Of a stretch of DNA of 64,000 bases, positions 1-8,793 are shown piece after piece. The notes beneath the pieces were generated by a model. That model did no database searches and had not been told where the DNA came from. It saw only the letters and a program-made list of their open reading frames with translations. The stretch's first letter is position 1, and each line of letters opens with the position of its first letter. The DNA is taken from assembly GCF_002077945.1 (NCBI RefSeq), contig NZ_LVYD01000054.1, forward strand, positions 1-64,000, in the 5' to 3' direction. Source of the DNA: Niastella vici (GTDB taxonomy: Bacteria > Bacteroidota > Bacteroidia > Chitinophagales > Chitinophagaceae). Both the position numbers and the translations under genes were made by a program.

Positions 1-15
1 ACTGTGTAGTTGTAA

Positions 16-291
16 TTACCGATTACACAAGGTCAATTTTGGATTTAGTTTGAGTAAATTAAATATTGCTCCTAAAGTCTTTTTCCCACTCTTTGATTTT
101 GCAGCTTTATCAAGAAATTCTACAGTAGTTATTCCATAAAGGTCTTTATCAAATTCAACGAGGTGGTTAAGCAGTTGACTTGCAATGAATTCAACCCTCT
201 GAGCAGAAGTTATAGCCATGCCAATGCGAGAATATACGAAATCTTCTTTCGTCATGACTGGTGGAAAAATGTCATTAGTAGACTGTGTCAT
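16..291 (-). CDS. Small hypothetical protein
   Basis: A 91-residue open frame starting at ATG and ending in TAA. I recognise no domain. It is predicted to be soluble and mostly helical, with a basic C-terminal part (KAAKSKSGKK), and there is no signal peptide or membrane segment. It is the third gene in a row on the minus strand after the DUF4365 gene and the membrane protein, 61 bases from the latter, so co-transcription is plausible. It could be a full small gene or the N-terminal remnant of a longer protein, since the last residues (LTLCNR) look like a frame running out. Function unknown. Confidence 0.45.
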   Translation of the reverse strand: MTQSTNDIFPPVMTKEDFVYSRIGMAITSAQRVEFIASQLLNHLVEFDKDLYGITTVEFLDKAAKSKSGKKTLGAIFNLLKLNPKLTLCNR

Positions 292-352
292 GTTTTTTAG
301 TTAAAGTTGTATTTGCACTCTATACATTTTCAGCAGAAAACGTTCATTCAAG

Positions 353-1030
353 TTATGCTGATCCATGTTCAGTTGCTTTCATTACGGATTCCTTAAATAT
401 TCTAATCAATGACAATGCAATAAAATTGATTAAAAAATATAAAATAATAATGCATATTAAAATGTAAATCGGATAGTCGTTATATATTCTAAGGATAAGC
501 CAACATATTATTATATGCAAGCATGTACAAAAATCTGAGTATAGTTTTTCATGAAGTTGTTGAGTAGTAAATGGTTTATTACTTTTTTGGGATTTTATAA
601 ACCCAATTTTAATAGCCTTCCTTGCTGTACCTCTTATGTATTTTATAATGACGGTTTCAATTATTCGTAAATCACTTAGGCTAAATTTTGAAAAAAACCT
701 TTTTAATATATTCGACAAAGGTCTATCGACTGTATTAAACAATAAAAACATGAGTACTTTATAAAAAAGGAAATAACAAGCCCCCAGCATTATTATTGAT
801 TCTATTGCACGTCCACTTGAAACCCATTCTTCAATTTGATTTTTATTGTATTCGTTAAAGTCAAGTAGATAAACATTAGGATGCCGTAATTTATAAAGCC
901 AATATCCTGTTATCGCGCTTAATGAAAAGCGAAAAATAAATCTAATGTGATTACTTGCTAATGCCATGATAGCTACGATTATTGCTGCTATATTCATGTT
1001 TAGGAGTTTTAGACCTAAAAGATAATGCAT
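353..1030 (-). CDS. Hypothetical multi-pass membrane protein
   Basis: A 225-residue protein with about four hydrophobic segments: near residues 12-30, 75-98, 165-185 and 188-212. A basic, probably cytosolic, loop lies between the second and third segments (KRFFSKFSLSD and KIGFIKSQKSNK). No known family is recognised. A second ATG at residue 12, just before the first membrane segment, is an equally good start. The gene is AT-rich compared with the DUF4365 gene upstream and differs from it in base composition, which fits an assembly of unrelated accessory genes. It lies downstream of an attC-like palindromic element and may be an accessory or defence-linked membrane protein, but nothing in the sequence proves that. 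Confidence 0.55.
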   Translation of the reverse strand: MHYLLGLKLLNMNIAAIIVAIMALASNHIRFIFRFSLSAITGYWLYKLRHPNVYLLDFNEYNKNQIEEWVSSGRAIESIIMLGACYFLFYKVLMFLLFNTVDRPLSNILKRFFSKFSLSDLRIIETVIIKYIRGTARKAIKIGFIKSQKSNKPFTTQQLHEKLYSDFCTCLHIIICWLILRIYNDYPIYILICIIILYFLINFIALSLIRIFKESVMKATEHGSA

Positions 1031-1174
1031 AGACCCAAAAGCTCTAACTTGAAAGAATGTTAGTTGACGTCGGACAATTTTTTAAATCGGATGGATGCGC
1101 ACAAGAGGTCGCAAAATCGGTTGTGTCAATTAACCGATAATTCCGAAAAATTATTTGGGAATCTCATTTTAAGC

Positions 1175-1277
1175 TTGGTAACAACGTTTCGGGCAATTTC
1201 CGGAGGCCGGAAATTACAGTACGAATGCAAAATAAATAAGCATTGTCAAACCACGCTTTGGCAATTCGGTGTTAGGC
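1175..1277 (-). repeat. attC-like palindromic intergenic element
   Basis: About 100 bases between the DUF4365 stop and the membrane-protein gene. The ends are inverted repeats: TAACAACG at 1179-1186 and CGGTGTTA at 1267-1274 match at 7 of 8 positions. Inside is a perfect 9-bp hairpin, AATTTCCGG/CCGGAAATT (1195-1203 and 1207-1215), and a weaker one, AATGC/GCATT, around 1223-1243. The TAA stop of the DUF4365 gene lies within the terminal motif GCCTAACACCG. This architecture resembles integron attC or Bacteroidota cassette-separating elements. No IntI-type integrase is visible in the window. The element could also be a terminator or a REP-like repeat. Confidence 0.4.
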
Positions 1278-3245
1278 ACTATTATTATATTCTTCAATCC
1301 AGTACCCCCAATCCTTTAGAGGCACAAAAATATCGTAGCTCGGAGAACTCTCGAAGTTGAAGGACTTCTTGATAAGAACGTACCGGACAGGATGGTCGTA
1401 TCGTGGCACGTCTGGCACAGGTTGATATATCGAGCGGACGCCAATTTCATCCGGTGGGCACCGCTTGAATACCTCCTGGTAGCTATTAATCTCCCCGATC
1501 AAGTACCCGAGCTGGTTCGTCGACATGCCATCTTTACGACTTAGAAGTCTTGAGAGGATTTGGTTCTGCTCGTCGGTAAAATCAGCGATCACCTCGCCTT
1601 CTTTTGTCGCTTTCAGCCCGGCTCGCTCAAAAATGCCTGGCACCTGCAGATCAACAGGGTCCAACAACATCTCATCTTCCCATGTCTTCAACAATTCATA
1701 TAAGCCGTCGATGTCATGGTTAAGGGCTTTACCGAGTTTGAATCTACCAATCTCCAGCAACTCCAATGCGTTGCGTAGGGCAACGTAGGCTTCATACTTC
1801 ACGCCCTCCTCATTGAAATAGTTAACCGCATTGAGCGCCAGGTTGATATTCGCCTGGAGGTTCTTCTGAAAACCTTCAAAATTATTGCGCTCCGGTCGCA
1901 GGAACGAAGAGCCAATCTCCCGAGTCACCATGTGTTTGACATGGATCTGCAATGTATAGGCCCGTACCAATTTGCAACTCTGGCCTTCTACTCGCTTAGC
2001 AATCGTTTCGAGGAAATTCAACAACTCCTTGTCTAAAGCCATTATCCTTTGCATCGCCTGTACCCAATCGTTGAATGTCCCTAGATGTGCTGCTCTCGCG
2101 TTAACCGTAAAGGTGAGATTGATGAAAAGTGAGTAGTTGTCGGCATTCCAAAGATTCAACAGGAACTTTATCGAACCTGGAAGGTTCGACGCCTCTATTT
2201 GATCAAAGAGGGCAAAAATCTGCTGCCGGTATTTCTCAGTCACCGCATCCACGAACGTCCCGTTCGCCAATTGGGCCTGAAGCTGATTAACCGCAATGGT
2301 CAGCCTGCTTTGAGTGCTTAGCGGCCTTTCCTTCAGAGCAGCCATTTCTGTAATGGAATCTTCGAGTGATACTTTGCCGAGCTTAAACCGATTTTTTATG
2401 TCCTCATACAAGATCTGAATCCGTTGATCCTCTGTTAGATCGGATCTCCGCAATGCTTTTCGGCAAAGGACATGGGATTCATTAAACCTGCCGGCCTGGG
2501 AACGTGCCGTCGCAGCCAAGCATAGAATACTTGTATGCTCACTAATATCCTGGTCCGTCAACCTTGCAATCAGCCTCGAAACCTCTCCGAGCTGATAGTT
2601 GATCAAGAGATCCGTGCCATTCTTCTCCAAATATGAAATTATCCCTTGCGGACTATTAAGGTCAAAATCATCGGGCGAATACCGCATTGACGTCCGAGGG
2701 AGCCCATACAGCCCGCCATAAGAGTCGTTCATGCGGACCGCATTATTGAATACGCTCACCAACCAGGCATGCAAGGTAGGTATGGACTCGGAATCCAATT
2801 TATTGTTAGTTGGGACATGGATGTTCACGGTATCCTGTTGCTCCCAATCCGAGTTTCCTCGCTCGTCGAAAAGATGCTTAGTGATCAAAGAGGCCAGCTC
2901 GTAGTAACTTTGTTTCGTTTTGTAGTCATAAATAACAACCATGCCCAGGTTTGGCACGTTTACCCCAAGATAATGTAATCTGGATGTCTTGAAGCTGTAG
3001 GAAATCATCTGTCCTTGGTTGACGGTCTCGATCTCACTGACGCTTTTTAACTGAACCCCAAAATGCCAACCTCTGGCCTTCTGTCGCTCGGTAACCAACT
3101 CAACCATAAAGTCGACACCTGTGTCCCGCGGCAATGGGCGGCAAATAAAGCCGTTAGCCTGACTAAAGAGCGCCATTAGGGAAGTACTGCTTTCGTCAGC
3201 CCGTTCGGATGCATCGTCGACTTGGGGATAATCGGAAAACGCCAT
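1272..3245 (-). CDS. DUF4365 domain protein (putative PD-(D/E)XK nuclease)
   Basis: A 657-residue protein. Residues 20-150 fit the DUF4365 family: PRDTGVDFMVELV places Asp45 in a nuclease-like motif and GVQLKSV supplies the Q-x-K of the second strand (Gln65, Lys67). This is the active-site layout of restriction-endonuclease-fold proteins, and DUF4365 proteins are common in prokaryotic defence contexts. The remaining 500 residues are helical with leucine-rich repeats of TPR-like appearance and no recognised domain, so they may serve as a sensor or partner-binding region. A near-consensus promoter lies 7 bases upstream of the start, predicting a leaderless mRNA. The gene lies just outside the left repeat of the methylase island, in what may be an older neighbouring island. 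A single-gene defence role is an inference. Confidence 0.7.
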   Translation of the reverse strand: MAFSDYPQVDDASERADESSTSLMALFSQANGFICRPLPRDTGVDFMVELVTERQKARGWHFGVQLKSVSEIETVNQGQMISYSFKTSRLHYLGVNVPNLGMVVIYDYKTKQSYYELASLITKHLFDERGNSDWEQQDTVNIHVPTNNKLDSESIPTLHAWLVSVFNNAVRMNDSYGGLYGLPRTSMRYSPDDFDLNSPQGIISYLEKNGTDLLINYQLGEVSRLIARLTDQDISEHTSILCLAATARSQAGRFNESHVLCRKALRRSDLTEDQRIQILYEDIKNRFKLGKVSLEDSITEMAALKERPLSTQSRLTIAVNQLQAQLANGTFVDAVTEKYRQQIFALFDQIEASNLPGSIKFLLNLWNADNYSLFINLTFTVNARAAHLGTFNDWVQAMQRIMALDKELLNFLETIAKRVEGQSCKLVRAYTLQIHVKHMVTREIGSSFLRPERNNFEGFQKNLQANINLALNAVNYFNEEGVKYEAYVALRNALELLEIGRFKLGKALNHDIDGLYELLKTWEDEMLLDPVDLQVPGIFERAGLKATKEGEVIADFTDEQNQILSRLLSRKDGMSTNQLGYLIGEINSYQEVFKRCPPDEIGVRSIYQPVPDVPRYDHPVRYVLIKKSFNFESSPSYDIFVPLKDWGYWIEEYNNSA

Positions 3246-3251
3246 AGATTG

Positions 3252-3282
3252 TAAATTTATGAATACCTCGCGCCTTTACAAA
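3252..3282 (-). promoter_or_regulatory. Bacteroidota-type promoter for the DUF4365 gene
   Basis: On the minus strand TTTG (3279-3282) is followed after exactly 19 bases by TAAATTTA (3252-3259). The Bacteroidota housekeeping consensus is TTTG-N19-TAnnTTTG, so only the last base differs. The start codon lies 7 bases beyond the -7 box, so the transcript would begin at or next to the ATG. Confidence 0.6.
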
Positions 3283-3741
3283 GTTGGAGATTTCCCCCTC
3301 CGGCTGTTACCCCAGGCTGCCCGGTAAAACCTTATATCTATAATAGGGCTAACGAGAGGCATACCTAACCTACCAATAGTCTTACTCTCATTCAGATATG
3401 CTTTTCCTTTCCTAGGAAGTTCGGTCGGGCTACTAGGAAGAGGTGCCGGTTATTTTTGCTGTCGTTTTGACTAGAATCAATTCTTTGTGTGTTTCCAATA
3501 GTGCAGGCGGGACTTCGTGTGGTATTTGATTATGGATATCCGATAATATTCACATATTTCAGTAGAAGAAATACTAGCGGGGAAAACTATGTTATTGCCA
3601 ATTTGGCTATATTTGTAATGACATGTCCGGATACGTATGGATGTGTAAGTTTTTTGAAAAAAGCAGGATTCGTCGCGTAAGATTTTAAACAGCAAAGCAC
3701 ATGCGTTTCATTTTCAAATAATTGTAACCGTTAGGGATAAG
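3283..3741. other. Intergenic region left of the island
   Basis: About 460 bases without a convincing gene. Short open frames on both strands (about 63 and 72 codons near 3480-3695) overlap each other, have no homology I recognise and look like chance frames. No tRNA body precedes the tRNA-tail-like repeat at 3742. The segment is probably the right end of an older insertion. Confidence 0.4.
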
Positions 3742-3786
3742 TCCCGTCCGGTCCGCGAAGAAGGTTCATCAGCAATGATGAACCTT
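3742..3786 (+). repeat. Left island boundary repeat (att-like, tRNA 3'-end-like)
   Basis: The 15-base core TCCCGTCCGGTCCGC (3742-3756) reads like the 3' strands of a tRNA T-stem and acceptor stem. It is followed by a terminator-like hairpin containing TCATCAGCAATG. The same core and the same following segment recur at 16597-16640 in the same orientation. Direct repeats of a tRNA tail with an integrase gene next to one copy are the hallmark of a tRNA-targeted integrative element. No T-loop or tRNA body precedes this copy. Confidence 0.65.
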
Positions 3787-3790
3787 TTTT
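3761..3790 (+). terminator. Rho-independent terminator
   Basis: A perfect 10-bp stem, AAGGTTCATC (3761-3770) and GATGAACCTT (3777-3786), with a six-base loop AGCAAT and a T-tract. It probably was the native terminator of the tRNA gene used as the integration target. Confidence 0.75.
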
Positions 3791-3890
3791 GATTTTACTC
3801 CATTTTACTTTTAGCCGGTTGATTTTCAGGTATTCATAACAGCGGGCGATTTTTATTCTTCCGACCTTTAATTCAGGTAGACACATTGTT

Positions 3891-3912
3891 GAATCGACCA
3901 ATGAATCGACCA
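3891..3912 (+). repeat. Tandem GAATCGACCA direct repeats
   Basis: GAATCGACCA occurs at 3891-3900 and 3903-3912, immediately before the integrase start. A related copy, AATCGACCA, is at 16542-16550 near the right boundary. The position next to both att-like repeats suggests arm-type integrase-binding sites, which is an inference. Confidence 0.35.
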
Positions 3913-3916
3913 AATT

Positions 3917-5095
3917 ATGTTGTTACCTATCAGAGCGATTTGCCGCAGCAAAAGAGTTAAGAAAGATGGAACTGCGCCGATATTTCTGCAATATTGCTAC
4001 AGCAGAACAAAGCGCACATTATTAAGCACAGGAATTGCTATACCGCCGGAATACTGGCAACGGAAGCAATTACGGATCTCCCCACAACTACCACCGCAGT
4101 TTGGCGATGCCTTAAAATTAAACGATGAACTACTCCGTCAAAAGCGATTGGTGGAAGACCTGGTTGCCGAAGCTACCAGAAAACAGATCACTGATAAAGG
4201 GACATTTGTAAAAAAGGCTTTTACTCCCACCCTCGATTTACAAGCCCTGGAAGAACGGATCACTATCGTCGCCAAACAGGAAACGGCAAAGAAAGAAGCG
4301 AAGCAGGATATTTATTGCCAGTTTGATGAATACATCAAGACGAAGGAAAGAAAGGTAAGCAAAGCCACGCTGACGGTATACGGTAACGTAAAAGCCCATT
4401 TACAGGCATTTGAAAAATACCGGCAGGAAAAGATCACCTTCGCCAGCTTTGATTTTAATTTCTATCACGACTTTATTGACTACCTCACCTTCGAGCATGT
4501 GCATATGCGTCGCCAGGAGGTATTAACGGGCTTAAAGCAGAACACCATTGGTAAAACCATCAAGCACCTGCGCGGCTTTCTTAAAGACCGGGTGAAAAGA
4601 AAGATCATTGCGCCCATTGACCTCACCGATTTTAAAATACCCGAAGAAGAATGTGATGCCATTTATTTAAGCCACCAGGAAATAGCCACTATTTACCAGG
4701 CTGACCTATCCGCCCATCCTCACCTGATCGAATACCGGGATCTGTTTGTGTTGGCCTGCTTAACCGGCTTGCGCTTCTCCGACTTCTCCACCTTAAAGCC
4801 GGAAGACCTGCAGCGGGATATGCTGTATAAGAAGCAGGAGAAATCCGATCACTGGGTGATCATTCCCCTGCGCGAAGAAGCCAAACATATCTTCACCCGG
4901 CAGTTTAAAGAAAAGATACCAGCGCTTACCAATCCCGAATTCAACCGCCACATCAAAACCATCGGCAAACTAGCTGGACTGAACCGCTCCATTAAATTCT
5001 CCTACAAAAAAGGAAACAAAAGTATTGAGGTCATAAAACCCAAGTACGACTGGATCACTTCGCATATTGGCCCGCCGATCATTTTGCACCAATGA
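3917..5095 (+). pseudogene. Tyrosine recombinase (Bacteroidota integrase), frameshifted and truncated
   Basis: A 392-residue remnant of a phage-integrase-family recombinase. It has an N-terminal arm-binding domain (about residues 5-90), a SAM-like core-binding domain (about 130-230) and part of the catalytic domain, with the first catalytic Arg in LTGLRFSDFSTL. Near the end the frame breaks at CCC (5071-5073). Dropping one C restores the family motif HIGRRSFCTN, with the second catalytic His and Arg. Even in that frame the homology stops after FCTND, and TAA follows at 5115-5117. The downstream S-G-H box and the nucleophilic Tyr are absent, so the enzyme should be inactive. Its place 130 bases inside the left repeat identifies it as the integrase of the island, which now seems unable to excise itself. 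Confidence 0.85.
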
Positions 5096-5104
5096 CATCC
5101 ATAA

Positions 5105-5278
5105 GCGGATATTGTAATCAGCCGGCTCATACAATTCTTCAGTATTAACCGGTGTGGGTTTGAGACCGTAGTGGACAGTTTGCTGTCCGATTTTTCCTCA
5201 AACAGGGAAAAGATATTAGGAACGTTCTCCAATAAACACCTCAAGTTTTGGCAAAAAAGTTCTAACAGACTTCTATAA
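5105..5278 (+). pseudogene. Possible 3' gene fragment
   Basis: A 58-codon open stretch between two stops, without an ATG/GTG start, whose translation looks protein-like (RLIQFFSINRCGFETVVDSL near the start, then a basic C-terminus). It abuts the truncated integrase and may be the tail of a gene lost in the same rearrangement. A weak hairpin, GGACAG/CTGTCC (5173-5178 and 5183-5188), followed by a T-run lies inside it. I do not recognise the family. Confidence 0.2.
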
Positions 5279-5754
5279 AACTTGATTCATATCAACCTCC
5301 CGTATTTCGACCTTGAAAATTTATCTGTTTATGATTGGAATATTGTAGAAATGCTGTCGACTTGAATATCAGAAATTTATGAGCTTGTTTGCATGGTTTT
5401 ACATGGGATGGAGTGTAATATATTTAATTATTGTTTAGCAACAATTGAAATCAGGCTCTATATCAAGGGAACAAATAACCGTAGTTTTACCTAAAGTTGA
5501 TTGCAGTTGAAACGAAACAATCTTAAATTTTGATGTTTATCTTAAAAATTTATAATTTACTTTAGAAAATATTTTTAACTCCCTAAAAACTAACAATTAT
5601 CATCACATAATGTAACTTCACTTACCTTGGAAATTCACCTAAATTATTAAGAATATGAATAGTCACAGTTAGCTATTGAATTGTCTACTTTATTGGGATG
5701 CGATATATTTATATTACCTGAAAGATCTGATTTTAATAATTGTTTGGTTGAGAC
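5279..5754. other. AT-rich intergenic region upstream of dcm
   Basis: About 475 bases, strongly AT-rich, with no convincing open frame. It must contain the promoter of the methylase operon, but I see no clear TTTG-N19-TAnnTTTG match. A long leader or a weak, controlled promoter is possible. Confidence 0.4.
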
Positions 5755-7299
5755 ATGATGATGAAAAGTAATTTAAAGCATGTGGATGCCTGCACCGTAG
5801 CCGAAGCGTTGTCAGATGATTTTAATGATATTGACCCGACAGGGATTATTGAACGAAAGATAGAGCGCTTCAGAAATGGTGAGAATTTAAGACTTCTGGA
5901 TTTGTTCTCAGGATGTGGTGGACTGTCGCTCGGATTCAGTAAGCAGGGGTATGAGAATATAGCAGCAGTGGAAATGGATCAGGAGGCGGCAACTTCTCAT
6001 GCGCTTAATTTCCATAAGGATCATCCGTTGTTTAAGCAGTATGCAAAGGCCCGGGACATTACCAAAACCACCCCCGCAGGTTTGTTTAAGGACCTGGGAC
6101 TGAAAGGCGAACCAGGAGACCAGGTGGATATTATTATTGGCGGGCCTCCCTGCCAGGCTTTTACCAGAATTGGAAGGGCCAAACTTCGTGCAGTATTTAG
6201 TGATGCAGATGCGTTTCTGAACGATCCAAGAAGCCAGTTGTATAAACGGTATCTGAAATATGTGAAAACCTTGCAGCCGCTGGCCATATTAATGGAGAAT
6301 GTGCCCGATATGCTGAATTATGGAGGGGTTAATATTGCTGATCTGGTTTGTGATGATCTGACAGAATACGGCTATACCTGTCGTTATACGTTATTAAATA
6401 CAGTGTATTATGGTCTCCCTCAGATGCGGGAAAGAATGTTTCTCATAGCCGTACATTCCAGCATTCGTGATGAAATTGAATTTCCATTACCAACACATTT
6501 CATTGATCTTCCCAGAGGGTATCACGGTTCAAGAAGCGTAGCCCTGAAACATATTGATAAAGACAATCAGCACCGGTATTACATGCCAATGCCTGAAGCA
6601 ACTTCTGATCTTTTACCTGCTGTATCGGCTGCCGTTGCCTTGTCTGATCTACCGGTGATAACGGCCCATTTGAAAAATGGTTTGAAGAACGGTATTAGAA
6701 AAATGGATGAGCAGATTTCATATTCTCAGGAAACTGCGCAGAATGCTTATCAGACCCTTATGAGAAAATGGCCGGGTTATGAAACTAACGGCTTTATATG
6801 TGGAAATGTAATCCGTATTCTGCCAAGAGACTATCCTGTATTCAAAAAAATGAAGGCTGGTGATCAGTATCCCCAGGCTTTGGCCATAGCAGTAAAGTCA
6901 TTTAAACGGAAACTGAAAAAGCTTGAAAAAGAACAGAAACGTAAGTTTTCAGAAAATTCAAAGGAGTACAAATTATTGCTGAAGCAAACAGTGCCACCCT
7001 ATGACGATAAAAAGTTTCCGAATAAATGGCGGAAAATGGAAGCGGACAAACCGGCCCGTACATTAATGGCGCACCTTGGTAAGGATAGCTATTCTCATAT
7101 CCATTATGACAGTAACCAGGCCCGCACCATTTCCGTTAGGGAGGCTGCCAGACTGCAATCTTTTCCTGACGGGTTTCAGTTTGCCGGTGCTATGAATGCT
7201 GCATTCCGGCAAATTGGGAACGCGGTGCCTCCATTAATGGCCGAACAACTTGCGGCTACAATCAAAAATATGCTTAATACTCCTTTAGATGTCAGATAA
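5755..7299 (+). CDS. dcm: DNA (cytosine-5-)-methyltransferase
   Basis: A 514-residue C5-cytosine methylase. Motif I is LLDLFSGCGGLSLGF (residues 47-61, SAM binding). Motif IV is GGPPCQAFTRIGR, with catalytic Cys133. Motif VI is ENVPDML. Motifs IX and X are RTISVREAARLQSFPDGFQF and FRQIGNAVPPLMAEQL near the C-terminus. It is longer than minimal methylases because of a target-recognition region of about 250 residues, including a Lys-rich stretch near residues 380-400. Its stop overlaps the ATPase start by 11 bases, making it the first gene of a five-gene operon. A Vsr endonuclease in the same island fits, because Vsr repairs T:G mismatches left by deamination of 5-methylcytosine. The methylase probably marks self DNA for the linked restriction-like system. 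Confidence 0.95.
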   Translation: MMMKSNLKHVDACTVAEALSDDFNDIDPTGIIERKIERFRNGENLRLLDLFSGCGGLSLGFSKQGYENIAAVEMDQEAATSHALNFHKDHPLFKQYAKARDITKTTPAGLFKDLGLKGEPGDQVDIIIGGPPCQAFTRIGRAKLRAVFSDADAFLNDPRSQLYKRYLKYVKTLQPLAILMENVPDMLNYGGVNIADLVCDDLTEYGYTCRYTLLNTVYYGLPQMRERMFLIAVHSSIRDEIEFPLPTHFIDLPRGYHGSRSVALKHIDKDNQHRYYMPMPEATSDLLPAVSAAVALSDLPVITAHLKNGLKNGIRKMDEQISYSQETAQNAYQTLMRKWPGYETNGFICGNVIRILPRDYPVFKKMKAGDQYPQALAIAVKSFKRKLKKLEKEQKRKFSENSKEYKLLLKQTVPPYDDKKFPNKWRKMEADKPARTLMAHLGKDSYSHIHYDSNQARTISVREAARLQSFPDGFQFAGAMNAAFRQIGNAVPPLMAEQLAATIKNMLNTPLDVR

Positions 7300-8782
7300 A
7301 AGCAATTTTCGCTATCTGAAGAAATTTAGGAAAGAAACAGTGGAGCCAAGGCCTGCTTCGTTGATTGAAACGTTCAGGGCTATTGGCTACAACCTTGCCA
7401 GTGCATTGGCTGATATTGTGGATAACAGTATATCTGCAGAGTGCAAATATGTACATATTAACTTTTTTTGGAAAAAAGAAGATACTTATATAACCATTCT
7501 GGATGACGGAAAAGGTATGAGCGAAGAAGAGCTGGTGGAGGCGCTACGGCCAGGCACTCATAATCCGCTGGGCGACCGGAAGAGCGAAGATCTGGGCAGG
7601 TTTGGTCTGGGATTAAAAACCGCCTCTTTTTCACAGTGCCGGGTGTTGTCTATAATTTCAAAGAATGCGGGTAACCCAAAGGTGCATTTGAGAGCTTGGC
7701 ATCTGGATTATGTGGAACACTATAACATCTGGGAGATCATTGAATATATTTCAATGCCCGAACTCAAAGACCTTCTGAAAAATAAATCTAAAGGGACGCT
7801 TGTTGTTTGGGAGAATCTGGACAGAATCATTTATGACCAGAATGGTCATCTGATTACACAACGTAAGTTTCTCGAAGCTGTTCGGGAAATTGAACATCAT
7901 TTATCAATGGTTTTTCACCGCTTTCTGGAATCGGGTAAAATAAAATTATTTATTAATGAACAGCCGGTTTCTGCCTGGGATCCATTTTTAAGAAAAGAAA
8001 GAGCCACACAGTCATTTCCTACAGAAACGTTTATGCAGGGGAAGATCTGTATCACCGGTTATGTTCTTCCTCATCCTTCTAAAACCACTGCTGAAGTGTG
8101 GAACGCTGCAGCAGGAACTGAAGGCTGGAATGCCAGTCAGGGATTTTATATCTACAGAAAGGATCGTATGCTGCTCGCAGGTGACTGGCTTGGCCTTTTA
8201 AAAAAGCAGGAATTCACCCGTCTGGCAAGGATAATGATCGATATTGATGCAGAACTGGATTTTGCCTGGCAACTGGACATTCGTAAATCAAGAGCCATAC
8301 CCCCAAAAATGTTCCAGGATGATCTGAAACGTTATGCGCTTGAAATAACGAAAAGCGCTATTGATGTATATAAGCACCGTGGCAAACAAAAGCAGCGGAA
8401 AGCGGGTCGCTCCCACTTTGAATTTGCTTGGATGACAGTTGAAGAGAATGGGCGGGAGTATTACAGGGTGAACAGAAATCATCCTCTGGTACGATCTATG
8501 GCAGAAAAAATGGGTACGAAGAAAAGCGACCTGGAGAAACTGTTGAAACTACTGGAGATAACCTTGCCTGTTCCGGCAATTGTGCTAAGTGAAAGTCAGC
8601 ATGCGGATAAACCAGCAGAATCGGGGACTCCTTCCAATGACAGTGAAGTGGCGGAATTGATGAAGGCAACTTATAAACAGTTGCTGCAGGATAAGCATAC
8701 CCGTTCGAAAGCGCTGGAAGAACTGTATTTTATTGATCCGTTCAGTAACTATCCTCACCTGATAGAAAGCCTGAGCAAGTAA
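7289..8782 (+). CDS. GHKL ATPase, MORC/MutL-like, of a restriction-like system
   Basis: A 497-residue protein with an N-terminal Bergerat-fold ATPase. The N-box is D42-IVD-N46, the G1 box is DDGKGM (72-77) and the G2 box is GRFGLGLKTAS (103-113). A transducer-like region follows, and the tail is helical. The pairing with a C5 methylase, Z1, AIPR and Vsr is the context described for MutL-like/MORC-ancestor ATPases in predicted restriction-modification systems. Such ATPases are thought to form ATP-driven dimer clamps on DNA. No MutL endonuclease motif is visible, so cleavage must come from a partner. It overlaps dcm by 11 bases, and the next gene begins 2 bases after its stop, so it is surely co-translated with both. 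Confidence 0.88.
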   Translation: MSDKSNFRYLKKFRKETVEPRPASLIETFRAIGYNLASALADIVDNSISAECKYVHINFFWKKEDTYITILDDGKGMSEEELVEALRPGTHNPLGDRKSEDLGRFGLGLKTASFSQCRVLSIISKNAGNPKVHLRAWHLDYVEHYNIWEIIEYISMPELKDLLKNKSKGTLVVWENLDRIIYDQNGHLITQRKFLEAVREIEHHLSMVFHRFLESGKIKLFINEQPVSAWDPFLRKERATQSFPTETFMQGKICITGYVLPHPSKTTAEVWNAAAGTEGWNASQGFYIYRKDRMLLAGDWLGLLKKQEFTRLARIMIDIDAELDFAWQLDIRKSRAIPPKMFQDDLKRYALEITKSAIDVYKHRGKQKQRKAGRSHFEFAWMTVEENGREYYRVNRNHPLVRSMAEKMGTKKSDLEKLLKLLEITLPVPAIVLSESQHADKPAESGTPSNDSEVAELMKATYKQLLQDKHTRSKALEELYFIDPFSNYPHLIESLSK

Positions 8783-8793
8783 TAATGTGCCAC

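Noticed and set aside
1064-1360. Plus-strand open frame of 98 codons
   Set aside because: It covers the attC-like element and the end of the DUF4365 gene, and its sequence has no protein-like pattern.
3477-3695. Small open frames on both strands in the left intergenic region
   Set aside because: They overlap each other in opposite directions, have no recognised motif and no promoter.
3742-3786. tRNA gene at the left boundary
   Set aside because: Only a T-stem/acceptor-like 3' end is present. No anticodon, D-arm or 5' acceptor strand lies upstream, so it is a repeat and not a gene.
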